64,000 nt of DNA from Gordonia phthalatica (GCF_001305675.1 NZ_CP011853.1:3038001-3102000); one strand, 5' to 3'. Shown: positions 41,755 to 49,880, counted from the stretch's first letter. The notes: generated by a model not told the origin, from the letters alone. Made by a program: numbers and translations.

Positions 41755-41902
41755 CCCCAGCCCGTCGCCGATCTCGATACACCGTTGCGGGCTTCGCTCG
41801 CAGCGGCACTCGATCACCCTGGGCAGACAACACACCGCCCCAGCCCATCGCCGATCTCGATACACCGTTGCGGGCTTCGCTCGCAACGGCACTCGATCAC
41901 CC
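41755..41902. repeat. Two tandem 65-bp repeats with internal hairpin
   Basis: Copies at 41755-41819 and 41838-41902 (period 83 bp) differ at only two positions. Each has GATCTCGATACACCGTTGCG, then a short hairpin (CGTTGCG ... CGCAACG in copy 2, with loop GGCTTCGCT), then GCACTCGATCACCC. The GATACAC...ACTCGATC form is reminiscent of actinobacterial intergenic repeats. Confidence 0.75.
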
Positions 41903-41914
41903 CGAGCCCAACGA

Positions 41915-42418
41915 TCACCCGATCAGATAGACCATCCCCCGCCCCGTCTCAACCAGGCCGGCGACGAACTCGCGGGCTCGGGCGAGGTAGTCGAGCACGT
42001 AGTCGACCTCACCGTCAGGATCGCCGAAGCAGGGTTTCGACCGAACGTGGTCGGCGACGTCTTCGTCGATGAGCAAGGCGAGATCGGCAGCGATCTCCGG
42101 CATCGTTTCGGGCGCCAACGTCCGCTCAACAGGACGTCCGTACCAACCCGGCTCCCCCTCGAACATTCGGTGCGCGGGTCGCTTCGGCTCCCCGGAGACC
42201 GGCGCGGTCACTCGCTGGAGGTGCCTCCAGGCCTTGTCGAGATAGAGCATGTCGCTTTCCGACAGTCGTTGGACGCCGGTGGCCGGACCCGCATCGACCC
42301 CCGGCTCCAGCCCCCACGCGTCGGCGAACGGGTCGTCGGAGAGGGCCGACGCGGGGTCGGCCGTAGCCTGTTCGGCCTGATCTGCCTTGAACGCATATGC
42401 GTAATACCTGATTCCCAT
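41915..42418 (-). CDS. Conserved hypothetical protein, possibly DUF1877-like
   Basis: 167 residues from the ATG at 42418 (MGIRYYAYAFKADQAEQA). The opening MGIRYYAYAF and the central SESDMLYLDKAWRHLQRVT recall an actinobacterial family distantly like DUF1877/YfbM, which has no known activity. The C-terminal half (DYVLDYLARAREFVAGLVETGRGMVYLIG) is helical. No signal peptide or membrane helix. I did not verify the family by search. Confidence 0.72.
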   Translation of the reverse strand: MGIRYYAYAFKADQAEQATADPASALSDDPFADAWGLEPGVDAGPATGVQRLSESDMLYLDKAWRHLQRVTAPVSGEPKRPAHRMFEGEPGWYGRPVERTLAPETMPEIAADLALLIDEDVADHVRSKPCFGDPDGEVDYVLDYLARAREFVAGLVETGRGMVYLIG

Positions 42419-42538
42419 GACCCGACTGTCACGGACCTGCGCCGGGATCGGAAGATGCTGACGCCATTGTGGATTCATTCGAACGTTGTCCACAGATTCT
42501 CCTGCGCGAATGCGCAGCGACGGCCCCAGGTCGGAGAC

Positions 42539-43165
42539 TCAGCGATGCGCGCGAACGAACGCAGCGACTCCCGCATCGATGACGTCGGCGAGTTCACCCG
42601 CACTCATCGGCTGAGCGATCCCCGCGAACATCGTCCGATTACTGGGGATCCACAGCAGCATGCCCGCGAGCTGCTGCGCGGACAGCGCCGGTTGCGGCAC
42701 GCGGAGGAGTCGTCGTTCATCGAGCACCGTCAAACACTGAGCGAGGGACGCCGACACCCGCACAAAGCCGCGCTCCCAATACAGCTCGCCCAGTGCAGGA
42801 AATCGCGTTGCCTCCGCGATGACGAGACGCCGAAGCTGCTGAACGCGCTGGGACATGATGAGGCGGGCGGACTGCTCTGCGAGCCTGCGGATGGCCGCCT
42901 CGGCGGACTCGACGTCACGCATCTCCTCCACCAGTGGTGCGAACGGGTCGTAGACGCGATCGCATTCAGTTCGGATCAGCGCTTCGAAGAGTCCTTCCTT
43001 GTCGCCGAAAGCGCGGTAAAGCGTCTGCTTCGACACAGACGCCGCAGCAGCTAATTCGTCGGTGCTTGCCCCGACGTATCCGCGCTCGACGAAGACCGCG
43101 AGCGACTTCTCCAGCATCTGCGCTCGCTTCTCGGCGGAGATCGGCGGTCGTTCTTTGCTCACCAT
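42539..43165 (-). CDS. TetR-family transcriptional regulator
   Basis: 208 residues from the ATG at 43165 (MVSKERPPISAEKRAQM). N-terminal HTH: SLAVFVERGYVGASTDELAAAASVSKQTLYRAFGDKEGLFEAL; the ligand domain ends VIDAGVAAFVRAHR and resembles the AcrR/TetR_C_7 group. An earlier ATG (43192) would lie inside the palindromic operator, so the later start is preferred. Divergent from the DUF4287 gene. Confidence 0.88.
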   Translation of the reverse strand: MVSKERPPISAEKRAQMLEKSLAVFVERGYVGASTDELAAAASVSKQTLYRAFGDKEGLFEALIRTECDRVYDPFAPLVEEMRDVESAEAAIRRLAEQSARLIMSQRVQQLRRLVIAEATRFPALGELYWERGFVRVSASLAQCLTVLDERRLLRVPQPALSAQQLAGMLLWIPSNRTMFAGIAQPMSAGELADVIDAGVAAFVRAHR

Positions 43166-43176
43166 CAGTACCGAAT

Positions 43177-43211
43177 AGTACTCTCGGTCCATGAGTACTA
43201 ATCAGTACTCA
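43177..43211. promoter_or_regulatory. Palindromic operator between tetR and DUF4287 genes
   Basis: TGAGTACT-AATC-AGTACTCA (43192-43211) is a perfect 8+8 inverted repeat with 4-nt spacer; another half-site AGTACTC is at 43177-43183. Placement between the divergent genes suggests autoregulation by the TetR protein. Confidence 0.65.
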
Positions 43212-43242
43212 CTTTATCGGCATCACCGACCCAGGAGTCGCC

Positions 43243-43536
43243 ATGTCCTTCCAGGCCTACTTGGACACCATCGAACGCAAGACCGGATTGACCCCGCGCC
43301 AGTTGGTCGAGATCGCGAAAGCGAAGAACTTCGACGCTCCCGACGTCAAGGCCGGCCAGATACTCGCGTGGCTCAAGGACGACTACGAGCTCGGTCGCGG
43401 CCACGGCATGGCGCTCGTGCACGTCATCAAGAAGGGGCCGGAGATCGATGCGAAGCACGTCGGCACCACCGGCACCCACCGCGACGAATCGGCGACGCTG
43501 TGGCTCGACGGCGTCGCCACCAAGCCGACGGCCTGA
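43243..43536 (+). CDS. DUF4287 domain protein
   Basis: 97 residues: MSFQAYLDTIERKTGLTPRQLVEIAKAKNF, then LAWLKDDYELGRGHGMALVHVIKKGP, the DUF4287 pattern found alone or fused to DUF5655. Function unknown. GGAGTCGCC precedes the ATG. Probably controlled by the divergent TetR protein. Confidence 0.87.
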   Translation: MSFQAYLDTIERKTGLTPRQLVEIAKAKNFDAPDVKAGQILAWLKDDYELGRGHGMALVHVIKKGPEIDAKHVGTTGTHRDESATLWLDGVATKPTA

Positions 43537-43613
43537 CCTCGCACCGTGGGCGTCGGCACAGCTGAACGCGGTGGCTCCGTTTGCAGCGTTGCGGCCGATG
43601 CGATGATGACCTG

Positions 43614-44618
43614 GTGCCGATGCGTCCTCCCCTCCCCGTCAAGGACGGGGTCGGCCCCACTCGTCTCCGCATCCCGTCCGACGGCTCGTGGCCGACGGTG
43701 GGAGCATTTCTGATCGACCGCTTTCCGCATCTCGACCCCACCGAGGTCGAGCGTCGACTGGCCGCGGGCGAGTTCGTCGGCATCGACGGCGCGGTCGTCA
43801 CCCAGCACACCGCACTCGGCGAGCACGAGTTCGTCTGGTACTACCGCGAGATCCCGAACGAAGAACCGCTGCCCTACCGGGAGACGGTGCTGCACGTCGA
43901 CGACGACCTGATCGTCATCGACAAGCCGCACTTCCTGCCGACCACCCCTGGTGGACGCTATCTCCGCGAATCCGCGCTGGTTCGCCTGCGGCTGGCCTTC
44001 GACAACCCCGACATCACCCCGATCCACCGACTCGACCGGCCGACGGCGGGACTGGTGATGTTCTCGACTCGCCCCGACACTCGGGGCCTCTACCAGACGC
44101 TCTTCGCCGAACGCCGCGTCAGCAAGACGTACGAGGCCGTCTCCGCACTCCCCGACGATTGGAATCCGAGCACTCCGACCGCCGCCGGTCACGCATTTCC
44201 GATCACGTACCGCAACCGGATCGTCCGCGATCGCGATGCGCAGGGCTTCGGCCTCCGCGTCGCCGTCGACGAGGGCGGGGCGCCGAACGCCGAGACGACG
44301 ATCGAAGCGATCGGGGCCGGAACCAGCCGCACGGGACGCCGCGTGGTGCACACCGCACTGCACCCGAAGACCGGTCGGACGCATCAGCTCCGCGTGCACC
44401 TGTCGGCGCTCGGCATCCCGATTCTGGGCGACCGCTGGTACCCCGACCTGCTACCCGAGGCACCCGACGACCCGTCGCTGCCGCTACAGCTGCTGGCACG
44501 CGAACTTCGGTTCACCGACCCGCTGACCGGCCGATCGAGGACGTTCATCAGCGGGATGGACTTGTCAGAACGTCCAGTCGACGGCGACGTGGCACCCACT
44601 CCCGGCGCTCCGCGCTAA
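43614..44618 (+). CDS. RluA-family pseudouridine synthase
   Basis: 334 residues from GTG 43614 (ATG 43620 is the alternative). Isomerises uridine in rRNA or tRNA. The catalytic Asp is D141 in IHRLDRPTAGLVMF; VIDKPHFLPTTPGG and the C-terminal HPKTGRTHQLRVHLSALGIPILGD complete the family signature. An N-terminal S4-like part (TVGAFLIDRFPHLDPTEVERRLAAGEFVGIDG) is present. Target site not determined. Confidence 0.92.
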   Translation: MPMRPPLPVKDGVGPTRLRIPSDGSWPTVGAFLIDRFPHLDPTEVERRLAAGEFVGIDGAVVTQHTALGEHEFVWYYREIPNEEPLPYRETVLHVDDDLIVIDKPHFLPTTPGGRYLRESALVRLRLAFDNPDITPIHRLDRPTAGLVMFSTRPDTRGLYQTLFAERRVSKTYEAVSALPDDWNPSTPTAAGHAFPITYRNRIVRDRDAQGFGLRVAVDEGGAPNAETTIEAIGAGTSRTGRRVVHTALHPKTGRTHQLRVHLSALGIPILGDRWYPDLLPEAPDDPSLPLQLLARELRFTDPLTGRSRTFISGMDLSERPVDGDVAPTPGAPR

Positions 44619-44627
44619 CCTGTGGCG

Positions 44628-45038
44628 ATGAGCGACGCGCTGGACGACGGTCCGTTCTTCCACGGCACGAAGGCGGCACTCCGGGTCGGCGACCTTCTGA
44701 CCGCCGGATTCCGTTCGAACTATCGCCCCGACGTCGTGATGAATCACATCTACTTCACCGCGCTGCGCGACGGCGCAGGCCTCGCGGCCGAGTTAGCTTG
44801 CGGCGACGGAGAACCCCGCGTCTACCGCGTCGAGCCGACCGGCGACTTCGAGAACGATCCGAACGTCACCGACAAGAAGTTCCCGGGGAATCCGACGCGC
44901 TCGTACCGGAGCACGGAGCCGCTGCGCATCGTCGAGGAGATCGACGACTGGCAGCGTCGCACACCGGAGGCTCTGCAGAGTTGGCGCAACCGACTGGACG
45001 CGCTCGATCGCTCCGGGAACGCCGAGATCATCAACTGA
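44628..45038 (+). CDS. arr: Rifampin ADP-ribosyltransferase
   Basis: 136 residues from ATG 44628 (GTG 44622 also possible). Arr inactivates rifamycins by ADP-ribosylation using NAD+. Very close to the M. smegmatis enzyme as I recall it: GPFFHGTKAALRVGDLLTAGF, MNHIYFTALRDGAGLAAELA, FENDPNVTDKKFPGNPTRSYRS. The catalytic triad H12, Y42, D77 has the same spacing (30 and 35 residues) as H19, Y49, D84 in the M. smegmatis protein. It starts 9 nt after the pseudouridine synthase gene. Confidence 0.95.
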   Translation: MSDALDDGPFFHGTKAALRVGDLLTAGFRSNYRPDVVMNHIYFTALRDGAGLAAELACGDGEPRVYRVEPTGDFENDPNVTDKKFPGNPTRSYRSTEPLRIVEEIDDWQRRTPEALQSWRNRLDALDRSGNAEIIN

Positions 45039-45086
45039 CGAACCGCCGATGCAGGCCGCACGGAGAGACACCGCAATCGCGCGGCA

Positions 45087-45252
45087 CTAGGCCGTGGTGG
45101 ATGAGTCCACTGCCTTGGATCGGTGGATCCGATGGACGGCTGGCAAGGCGGAGGAGGAAGGCATAGCGGTAGCTATGTCGACCGACGACAACGCAGCCAG
45201 GCGTTCATCGGGCCGCCGAGACAGGCAAAGGGACTCATCCAACACGGCCTAG
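45087..45252. repeat. 166-bp palindromic (MITE-like) element
   Basis: The 22-bp ends (45087-45108 and 45231-45252) are inverted copies with one mismatch. Inner parts also pair: CGGTGGATCCGATG region with CATCGGGCCGCCG, GGACGGCTGGC with GCCAGGCGTTC, and a central hairpin CATAGC-GGTA-GCTATG. The whole element therefore folds as one long imperfect hairpin. No transposase frame is inside. Confidence 0.75.
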
Positions 45253-45264
45253 GCCGGCCGTGTT
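45241..45264. terminator. 9-bp hairpin at the right edge of the palindromic element
   Basis: AACACGGCC (45241-45249), loop TAGGCC, GGCCGTGTT (45256-45264). The left arm overlaps the palindromic element's end, so this is probably a duplicated end of the element; termination function is uncertain because no U-tract follows. Confidence 0.35.
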
Positions 45265-45280
45265 GGACTACCGTGCACCC

Positions 45281-46406
45281 ATGGCCCGCTACACCGACCC
45301 CGTCGACGGCAGCACGTATCCGCTCGATGAACCGCGGTGGCGGTCGGACGCCGGCCGACCCCTGTGGATTGGACCCGGCCCCGGCATCGGGCGCGACGAC
45401 ATCGACACCACGACACGCTCCCTGTGGCGCTACCGCGCTGCACTCCCCGTCGGCATCCCGGCGCCGATCACGCTGGGCGAAGGGACGACACCCGTCGTCG
45501 AACAGGACTGGCACGGTTCCCGACCGCTGTTCAAACTCGACTTCCTCAATCCCACGGGAAGCTTCAAGGACCGCGGGACCTCCGTGATGCTGTCGTATCT
45601 GCGCAGCCGCGGCGTGTCGTCGATCCTCGAGGACAGTTCGGGGAAACGGCGGCTCGTCGGTCGCGGGCTACGGCGCGGCGGGTGGTCTGCGCGTGAAGAT
45701 CTTCGCGCCCGCGTCTACGTCGTCGTCGAAGATCGCACAGGTGCGTGCCTACGGGGCCGACATCGAACTGGTCGACGGCCCGCGCGAGCAGTCGCAGAAC
45801 GCGGCGATCCGCCAGTCCCACGGCGACGCCTTCTATGCCAGCCACAACTGGCAGTCGTTCTTTCTGCAAGGAACCAAGACGCTCGCCTACGAGATGTGGG
45901 AAGACCTGGACTTCCGCGCACCGGACAACGTGATCGTCCCGGTCGGCGCCGGCAGTAGCCTGCTGGGCTGTTGGCTCGGATTCACCGAACTTCTGGCCGC
46001 CGGGCAGATCGAGCGTCTACCTCGGCTGTTCGCCGCGCAGCCGGTGAACTGTTCGCCGATCGACGCGAGCTTCTCCTCGGGAACCGATGGGCCGGTGGAC
46101 CGCGTTGTGCGGCCCACGATCGCCGAGGGGACGTCGATCGCGCGGCCGTTGCGTCGCCGACAGATCGTTCACGCGCTCCGCAACTCCGGCGGCGCCAGTG
46201 TTGCCGTCCCCGAGGACGACATCGTCCGCGCTCTCCGTGAGCTCTGCGCCCGCGGACTGTTCGTCGAACCGACGAGTGCGACGGCCGCCGCCGCGTTCAC
46301 TGCTCTGACAGCGTCGGGAACCATCGCGTCGTCCGAGGCGACGGTCGTGCTGCTGACGGGTTCCGGGTTGAAGGCTCCGTCGATGGTGGCCGAACTCCTC
46401 GGATGA
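45281..46406 (+). pseudogene. Threonine-synthase-like PLP enzyme, broken by a +1 frameshift
   Basis: The first frame runs MARYTDPVDGSTYPLDEPRW to LEDSSG, with the PLP Lys in LNPTGSFKDRG. At 45641-45647 (GGGGAAACGG) one extra base shifts the frame; removing it restores SSGNGGSSVAGYGAAGG and continues into KIFAPASTSSSKIAQVRAYGADIELV to SGLKAPSMVAELLG. Joined, it would be a protein of about 375 residues like threonine synthase or the threonine-synthase-like enzymes with a zinc-free N-terminus. Either a real pseudogene or a sequencing error in a short homopolymer. Confidence 0.85.
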
Positions 46407-46450
46407 ACCGCGTTCGTCCGGCCGAAATGGTGAGAGCCGGACACTCAGTC

Positions 46451-47014
46451 TCACCCCCGCCGATAGTGCAGGTAGGCGAAGCCGTTGTCGTAGGTCGTCG
46501 ACTCGACGAGCTTGAGGTCGAGCCGCGCGCCGTCGGGCAGGGCTCGCACTCCCCCGCCGACGACCTTCGGCACCACGAAGAAGCGGAAGTCGCGGACCAT
46601 GCCGGCGACGATCGCCGGTGCGGCGGTGGTCGGGCCGAAGATCTCGACCTCGCCGGCAGCATCGGCCACGATCTGTTCGAGGGCGGGCAGCGTGAGGTCG
46701 GAGATCAAGCGCGCAGTTCCCGACCCGAGGTCGTCGTGCGTCAGGGTCGACGACGCGACGATCAACTCCAGCGCCTGCCATCGGCGCGAGAACTCCCGCT
46801 CCGCGTCGGCCCATTCCTCGTCATCCGGTTCCGCTTCCCAGTACTTCATCAGCAGGTAGGTGTTCCTGCCGAGAACTTCGGTGGAGACCTCGTGCATGCG
46901 GTCGAGGTGGACCTGAAAGATCTCGGGTGTCGGTGCACCCCACTGGAAGTCGCCATCGGCATCGACGGCGTAGCCGTCCAGGGAAATCGTCGCGGTGTAG
47001 CTCAAGCTGCCCAT
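46451..47014 (-). CDS. Dihydrofolate-reductase-like (RibD C-terminal domain) protein
   Basis: 187 residues from ATG 47014 (MGSLSYTATISLDGYAVDADGDFQW). Family pattern: TATISLDGY, EVLGRNTYLLMKYWE, IVASSTLTHDD, VEIFGPTTAAPAIVAGMVRDFRFFVVPKVVGGG. These YwjB/YyaP-like proteins bind NADPH; the substrate is unknown and they are not assumed to be essential DHFR. Confidence 0.88.
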   Translation of the reverse strand: MGSLSYTATISLDGYAVDADGDFQWGAPTPEIFQVHLDRMHEVSTEVLGRNTYLLMKYWEAEPDDEEWADAEREFSRRWQALELIVASSTLTHDDLGSGTARLISDLTLPALEQIVADAAGEVEIFGPTTAAPAIVAGMVRDFRFFVVPKVVGGGVRALPDGARLDLKLVESTTYDNGFAYLHYRRG

Positions 47015-47122
47015 GCGTCTCTCCGTGTGGTCGGGGCCGTTCCACGACCCAACCACAGATCAGTGGATCGGTCGCGCGTTTCGGCAACGCGCAGGAGCGT
47101 GAGCCCGCACCGGTGATCCGAC

Positions 47123-47398
47123 CTATCCGACGGCAGCCGCGATCCGCTGAGCCTCCGTCTCGTCGTGCACGACGACCTGGATCCGCGACCCATCCGTCAG
47201 ACGGATCGTGACCGACGCTGATCCGCCCATGTTCAGCCTGATCAGTTGCTCGCCACGCACCGGCGCCACCGGCCAACTCACGAACCCGTGATTCAAACCG
47301 TCGTCCGGCGCGACGTCGACCGCGACGACCTCGTCGCGCGCACAGCGTTTCCGATACAGCGGTCCGCTGACAGTCACCCACCCGTCATCGACTGTCAC
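47123..47398 (-). CDS. Small hypothetical protein
   Basis: 91 residues from a GTG start. Strand-rich sequence: DGWVTVSGPLYRKRCARDEVVAVDVAPDD, VRGEQLIRLNMGGSASVTIRLTDGSRIQVVVHDETEAQRIAAAVG; the C-terminal pattern resembles PH-like domains of actinobacterial membrane-associated proteins but there is no membrane helix here. Family uncertain. Confidence 0.55.
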   Translation of the reverse strand: MTVDDGWVTVSGPLYRKRCARDEVVAVDVAPDDGLNHGFVSWPVAPVRGEQLIRLNMGGSASVTIRLTDGSRIQVVVHDETEAQRIAAAVG

Positions 47399-47566
47399 CC
47401 GATTGGACGCGGCCGTCGCCCACCACGCATGCGCTCACGGTAACGCGCCGCGATCACTTCCGATTCCGGCTCGACTCATGCGTGTCGTCCGTCGACGCTG
47501 TGACTCCCGGCGCACTCGCACCGGTATCCGGCCGCGTGGGTTGCCCGCGGCGTACAGTTTATTTGT

Positions 47567-47582
47567 CACGGAATATTCCGTG
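47567..47582. promoter_or_regulatory. 16-bp perfect palindrome upstream of the DUF2249 operon
   Basis: CACGGAATATTCCGTG is a perfect palindrome 24 nt before the ATG of the next gene. Its AT-rich centre and position suggest a repressor operator. Rrf2-family (NsrR-like) or Fur-like binding is a speculation based on the associated DUF2249 gene. Confidence 0.6.
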
Positions 47583-47605
47583 CTTAAAACAGGAGTGTGC
47601 AACAG

Positions 47606-47860
47606 ATGCCGACGGACTGCCCTCACGACGATGCACTCGTCACGACCGTCGGATATCTGATCAAGGCGCTCCGAGCACTCGGCCAGTCGGGCGACCCCGA
47701 CGCCGCCAATCGGCTCGCCGCACAGGCATGGCTTGCGCTGCGCGACGACCACCCTCGCGAAGCCGAGCGACTCAACGGCGCCATGCACTACCTGGTTCGG
47801 CTTCCTCAAGAACCCGGGAAAGACTCCACGAATCCATCCACCGATCAGGAGATCAAATGA
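47606..47860 (+). CDS. Small hypothetical protein in DUF2249 operon
   Basis: 84 residues: PTDCPHDDALVTTVGYLIKALRALGQSGDPDAANRLAAQAWLALRDDHPREAERLNGAMHYLVRLPQEP. It is all-helical and soluble in appearance, and not recognised as a named family. AGGAG lies upstream. Its stop overlaps the next ATG (ATGA), so the two proteins are coupled and probably act together. Confidence 0.7.
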   Translation: MPTDCPHDDALVTTVGYLIKALRALGQSGDPDAANRLAAQAWLALRDDHPREAERLNGAMHYLVRLPQEPGKDSTNPSTDQEIK

Positions 47861-48090
47861 GCGACGATCCCAAGCTCGACGTCCGCAACGATGTGCCGCA
47901 GCGGCGCCACGAGCTGATCTTGCAGAACTACCACGACCTCGAGTCCGGCAAGGGATTCGAGCTCATCAACGACCACGACCCGAAGCCGCTCTGGTACCAG
48001 TTCGACGCCGAGTTCAAGGGCCAGTTCACCTGGGACTACTTGGAAGAGGGCCCAGAGGTGTGGCGCGTGCGGATCGGCAAGCCCGCCTGA
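47857..48090 (+). CDS. DUF2249 domain protein
   Basis: 77 residues, a single DUF2249 (SirA/TusA-fold-like) domain: LDVRNDVPQRRHELILQNYHDLESGKGFELINDHDPKPLWYQFDAEFKGQFTWDYLEEGPEVWRVRIGK. The NDHDPKPLWYQF core is diagnostic. Such proteins commonly accompany hemerythrin-like and nitric-oxide/Fe-S stress genes; the present function is inferred only. Confidence 0.9.
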   Translation: MSDDPKLDVRNDVPQRRHELILQNYHDLESGKGFELINDHDPKPLWYQFDAEFKGQFTWDYLEEGPEVWRVRIGKPA

Positions 48091-48278
48091 CGTCGACTCG
48101 GCATCTCGCCGACGCCGCCGGATCGTTCCTCCCTGCGACCCGGCGGCGTTCGCATCACCGACGCATCGCAGTCTCGGGACTACCCTTCTCGTCGTACGGT
48201 CGGCGGACGACGTGGCCATCGCGATCCCAGACCCCCTCCTCCGACGCTCACCCAGTCCGACATGGAGCAGGAGCCCTG

Positions 48279-49256
48279 ATGACACTCATCGCGATCGAAG
48301 AACACTGGACCACACAGGAGCTGACCGCACGCCTCAAGGCACTGCCCGCCGATCGCCGCGACGACAGCATCGCGTTCAACGAAATGGGCGACCACCTGCA
48401 ACGGCTCGAGGACATCGGTGAGGCACGGATCGCGGCGATGGACGAGCAGGGCATCGATCTGCAGATCCTCTCGGTGGCCCCTCCCGCGACGGGACCGCTG
48501 GCGCCGAGCGATGCCGTCGCCGTGAGCCGCGACCTCAACGACCTCGCCGTCGCAGCGACCTCGACTCATCCAGATCGGTTCCGCGCCTTCGCGACCCTGC
48601 CGATGCCCGCGCCGTCGAAGGCCGTCGAGGAACTCGAACGGGCGGCGCACGCGGGGATGGTCGGCGCGATGCTCTACGGCCGTACCGGGGAAACGCCGCT
48701 CGACGATCCCCGGTACGACGACGTCCTCGGCGCCGCTGCGCAGCTGTCGATGCCGATCTTCATCCATCCGCAGATCCCGTCACCGGCGCTCCGCTCCGCG
48801 GCGTACGGAGGATTCGACGACGACACCGGCCTCGCTCTCTCGACGTATGCCTGGGGTTGGCACATCGAGGCCGCCGTCGCCGCCCTCCGACTGATCGCGT
48901 CAGGCACCTTCGACCGGCACCCCGACCTCCAGCTGGTCCTCGGCCACTGGGGCGAACTCCTCCTGTTCTGGCGGGACCGCGTCGACAGCCTGACCCGCGC
49001 CGCCAGACTCCAACGATCCGTCGCCGACGTCTTCCGAGAGAACCTCCACATCACCAGCTCGGGAATGTTCTCACCGACGCTGATGCAGCACGCCCGCGAC
49101 GTGGTCGGGCCGGACCGGCTTCTGTTCTCCACCGACTACCCGTTCCAGCATCCGACGCGCACACAGATCGACGTCTTCCTCGCCGAGTTCGAGGACGTGG
49201 ACCGAGCACGGTTCACCCATGAGAACGCGCAGCGACTGTTTCGGATCGATCAGTAG
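48279..49256 (+). CDS. Amidohydrolase-2 family protein (ACMSD-like)
   Basis: 325 residues from ATG 48279 after GGAGCAGGAG. TIM-barrel metal hydrolase related to aminocarboxymuconate-semialdehyde decarboxylase: IAIEEHW at the N-terminus (metal site), MPIFIHPQIP, LQLVLGHWGELLLFW and LLFSTDYPFQHPT carry the later His and Asp ligands. Its substrate is unknown; decarboxylation or hydrolysis of an aromatic breakdown product is plausible. Confidence 0.9.
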   Translation: MTLIAIEEHWTTQELTARLKALPADRRDDSIAFNEMGDHLQRLEDIGEARIAAMDEQGIDLQILSVAPPATGPLAPSDAVAVSRDLNDLAVAATSTHPDRFRAFATLPMPAPSKAVEELERAAHAGMVGAMLYGRTGETPLDDPRYDDVLGAAAQLSMPIFIHPQIPSPALRSAAYGGFDDDTGLALSTYAWGWHIEAAVAALRLIASGTFDRHPDLQLVLGHWGELLLFWRDRVDSLTRAARLQRSVADVFRENLHITSSGMFSPTLMQHARDVVGPDRLLFSTDYPFQHPTRTQIDVFLAEFEDVDRARFTHENAQRLFRIDQ

Positions 49257-49291
49257 GCGACGCGCCTACCGTCGGACTCGTCGGTCCCGCG

Positions 49292-49645
49292 TCAGTCGAC
49301 GACGGAACGCACGATCTCGGCGATCCGCTGCTCGGTGTGCTCGTCCACGGCCTCGAAGTACCAGGCTGCGGGCATCAGTGAACCGTCAGCACCACCGGCG
49401 ACCTGGAACGGCGCCTTCTCCGTGATCGCGAGATTCATGCGATCGTCGTTGCGGAGCGTTACCAGGGCAGGCGTACTCGCCGACCTGGCGTAGGCGGGCA
49501 TTCCATACCAGATCCGCGGCTTCAGATCGGGCGCCGCCGACACGATGACGTCGTGCACGCGGCGCATGATCGAACGTCGCGGCTCGTCCATCTTCGCGAG
49601 CTTGTCGATGACCTGGGCCAGGTTCTTCTCGTCTTTGGAAGGCAT
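49292..49645 (-). CDS. DUF1801 family protein
   Basis: 117 residues: DLKPRIWYGMPAYARSASTPALVTLRNDDRMNLAITEKAPFQVAG, then HTEQRIAEIVRSVVD. The IWYGMPAY motif is the DUF1801/YdhG signature; function unknown. Confidence 0.85.
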   Translation of the reverse strand: MPSKDEKNLAQVIDKLAKMDEPRRSIMRRVHDVIVSAAPDLKPRIWYGMPAYARSASTPALVTLRNDDRMNLAITEKAPFQVAGGADGSLMPAAWYFEAVDEHTEQRIAEIVRSVVD

Positions 49646-49827
49646 GTCATGTCCTCTCGTCCGCCGATGACTTGCATCGGCACGCTGAAGTCGGCGCTGC
49701 TACGCGCCGCACCCCATCCGGACATGTCCCGAGTCTCTCAGGCCTCTCCGCAATGATTCACGTGATCGTCACGTGGAAGTGCGCTGGTGGCCTGTGGCCA
49801 CCGGACCAAGGATACCGGTGACGCCTC

Positions 49828-49861
49828 CCCGCCGCATCGTCCACTGTGGCGATGCGGCGGG
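49828..49861 (-). terminator. Terminator of the MerR-family gene
   Basis: 12-bp stem (49828-49839 with 49850-49861) and 10-nt loop, 20 nt past the stop of the gene on the minus strand. No long U-tract, as is common in actinobacteria. Confidence 0.55.
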
Positions 49862-49880
49862 CGGTCGTGCAGATCAGGTG

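Larger units (their letters stand above)
41239..41914. other. 676-bp region without a supported gene
   Basis: No reading frame on either strand has convincing composition or similarity. It contains a promoter candidate for the 13E12-type gene (41625-41653), an AT-richer patch (41615-41660) and, near the right end, two tandem 65-bp repeats (41755-41902). Confidence 0.6.

Noticed and set aside
41755..41902. CRISPR array
   Set aside because: Only two units, 65 bp long with an 18-bp gap, and no cas genes; repeats are of the intergenic type.
43182..43192. ATG at 43192 as start of the TetR gene
   Set aside because: It would place the start within the palindromic operator; the ATG at 43165 fits the family N-terminus better.
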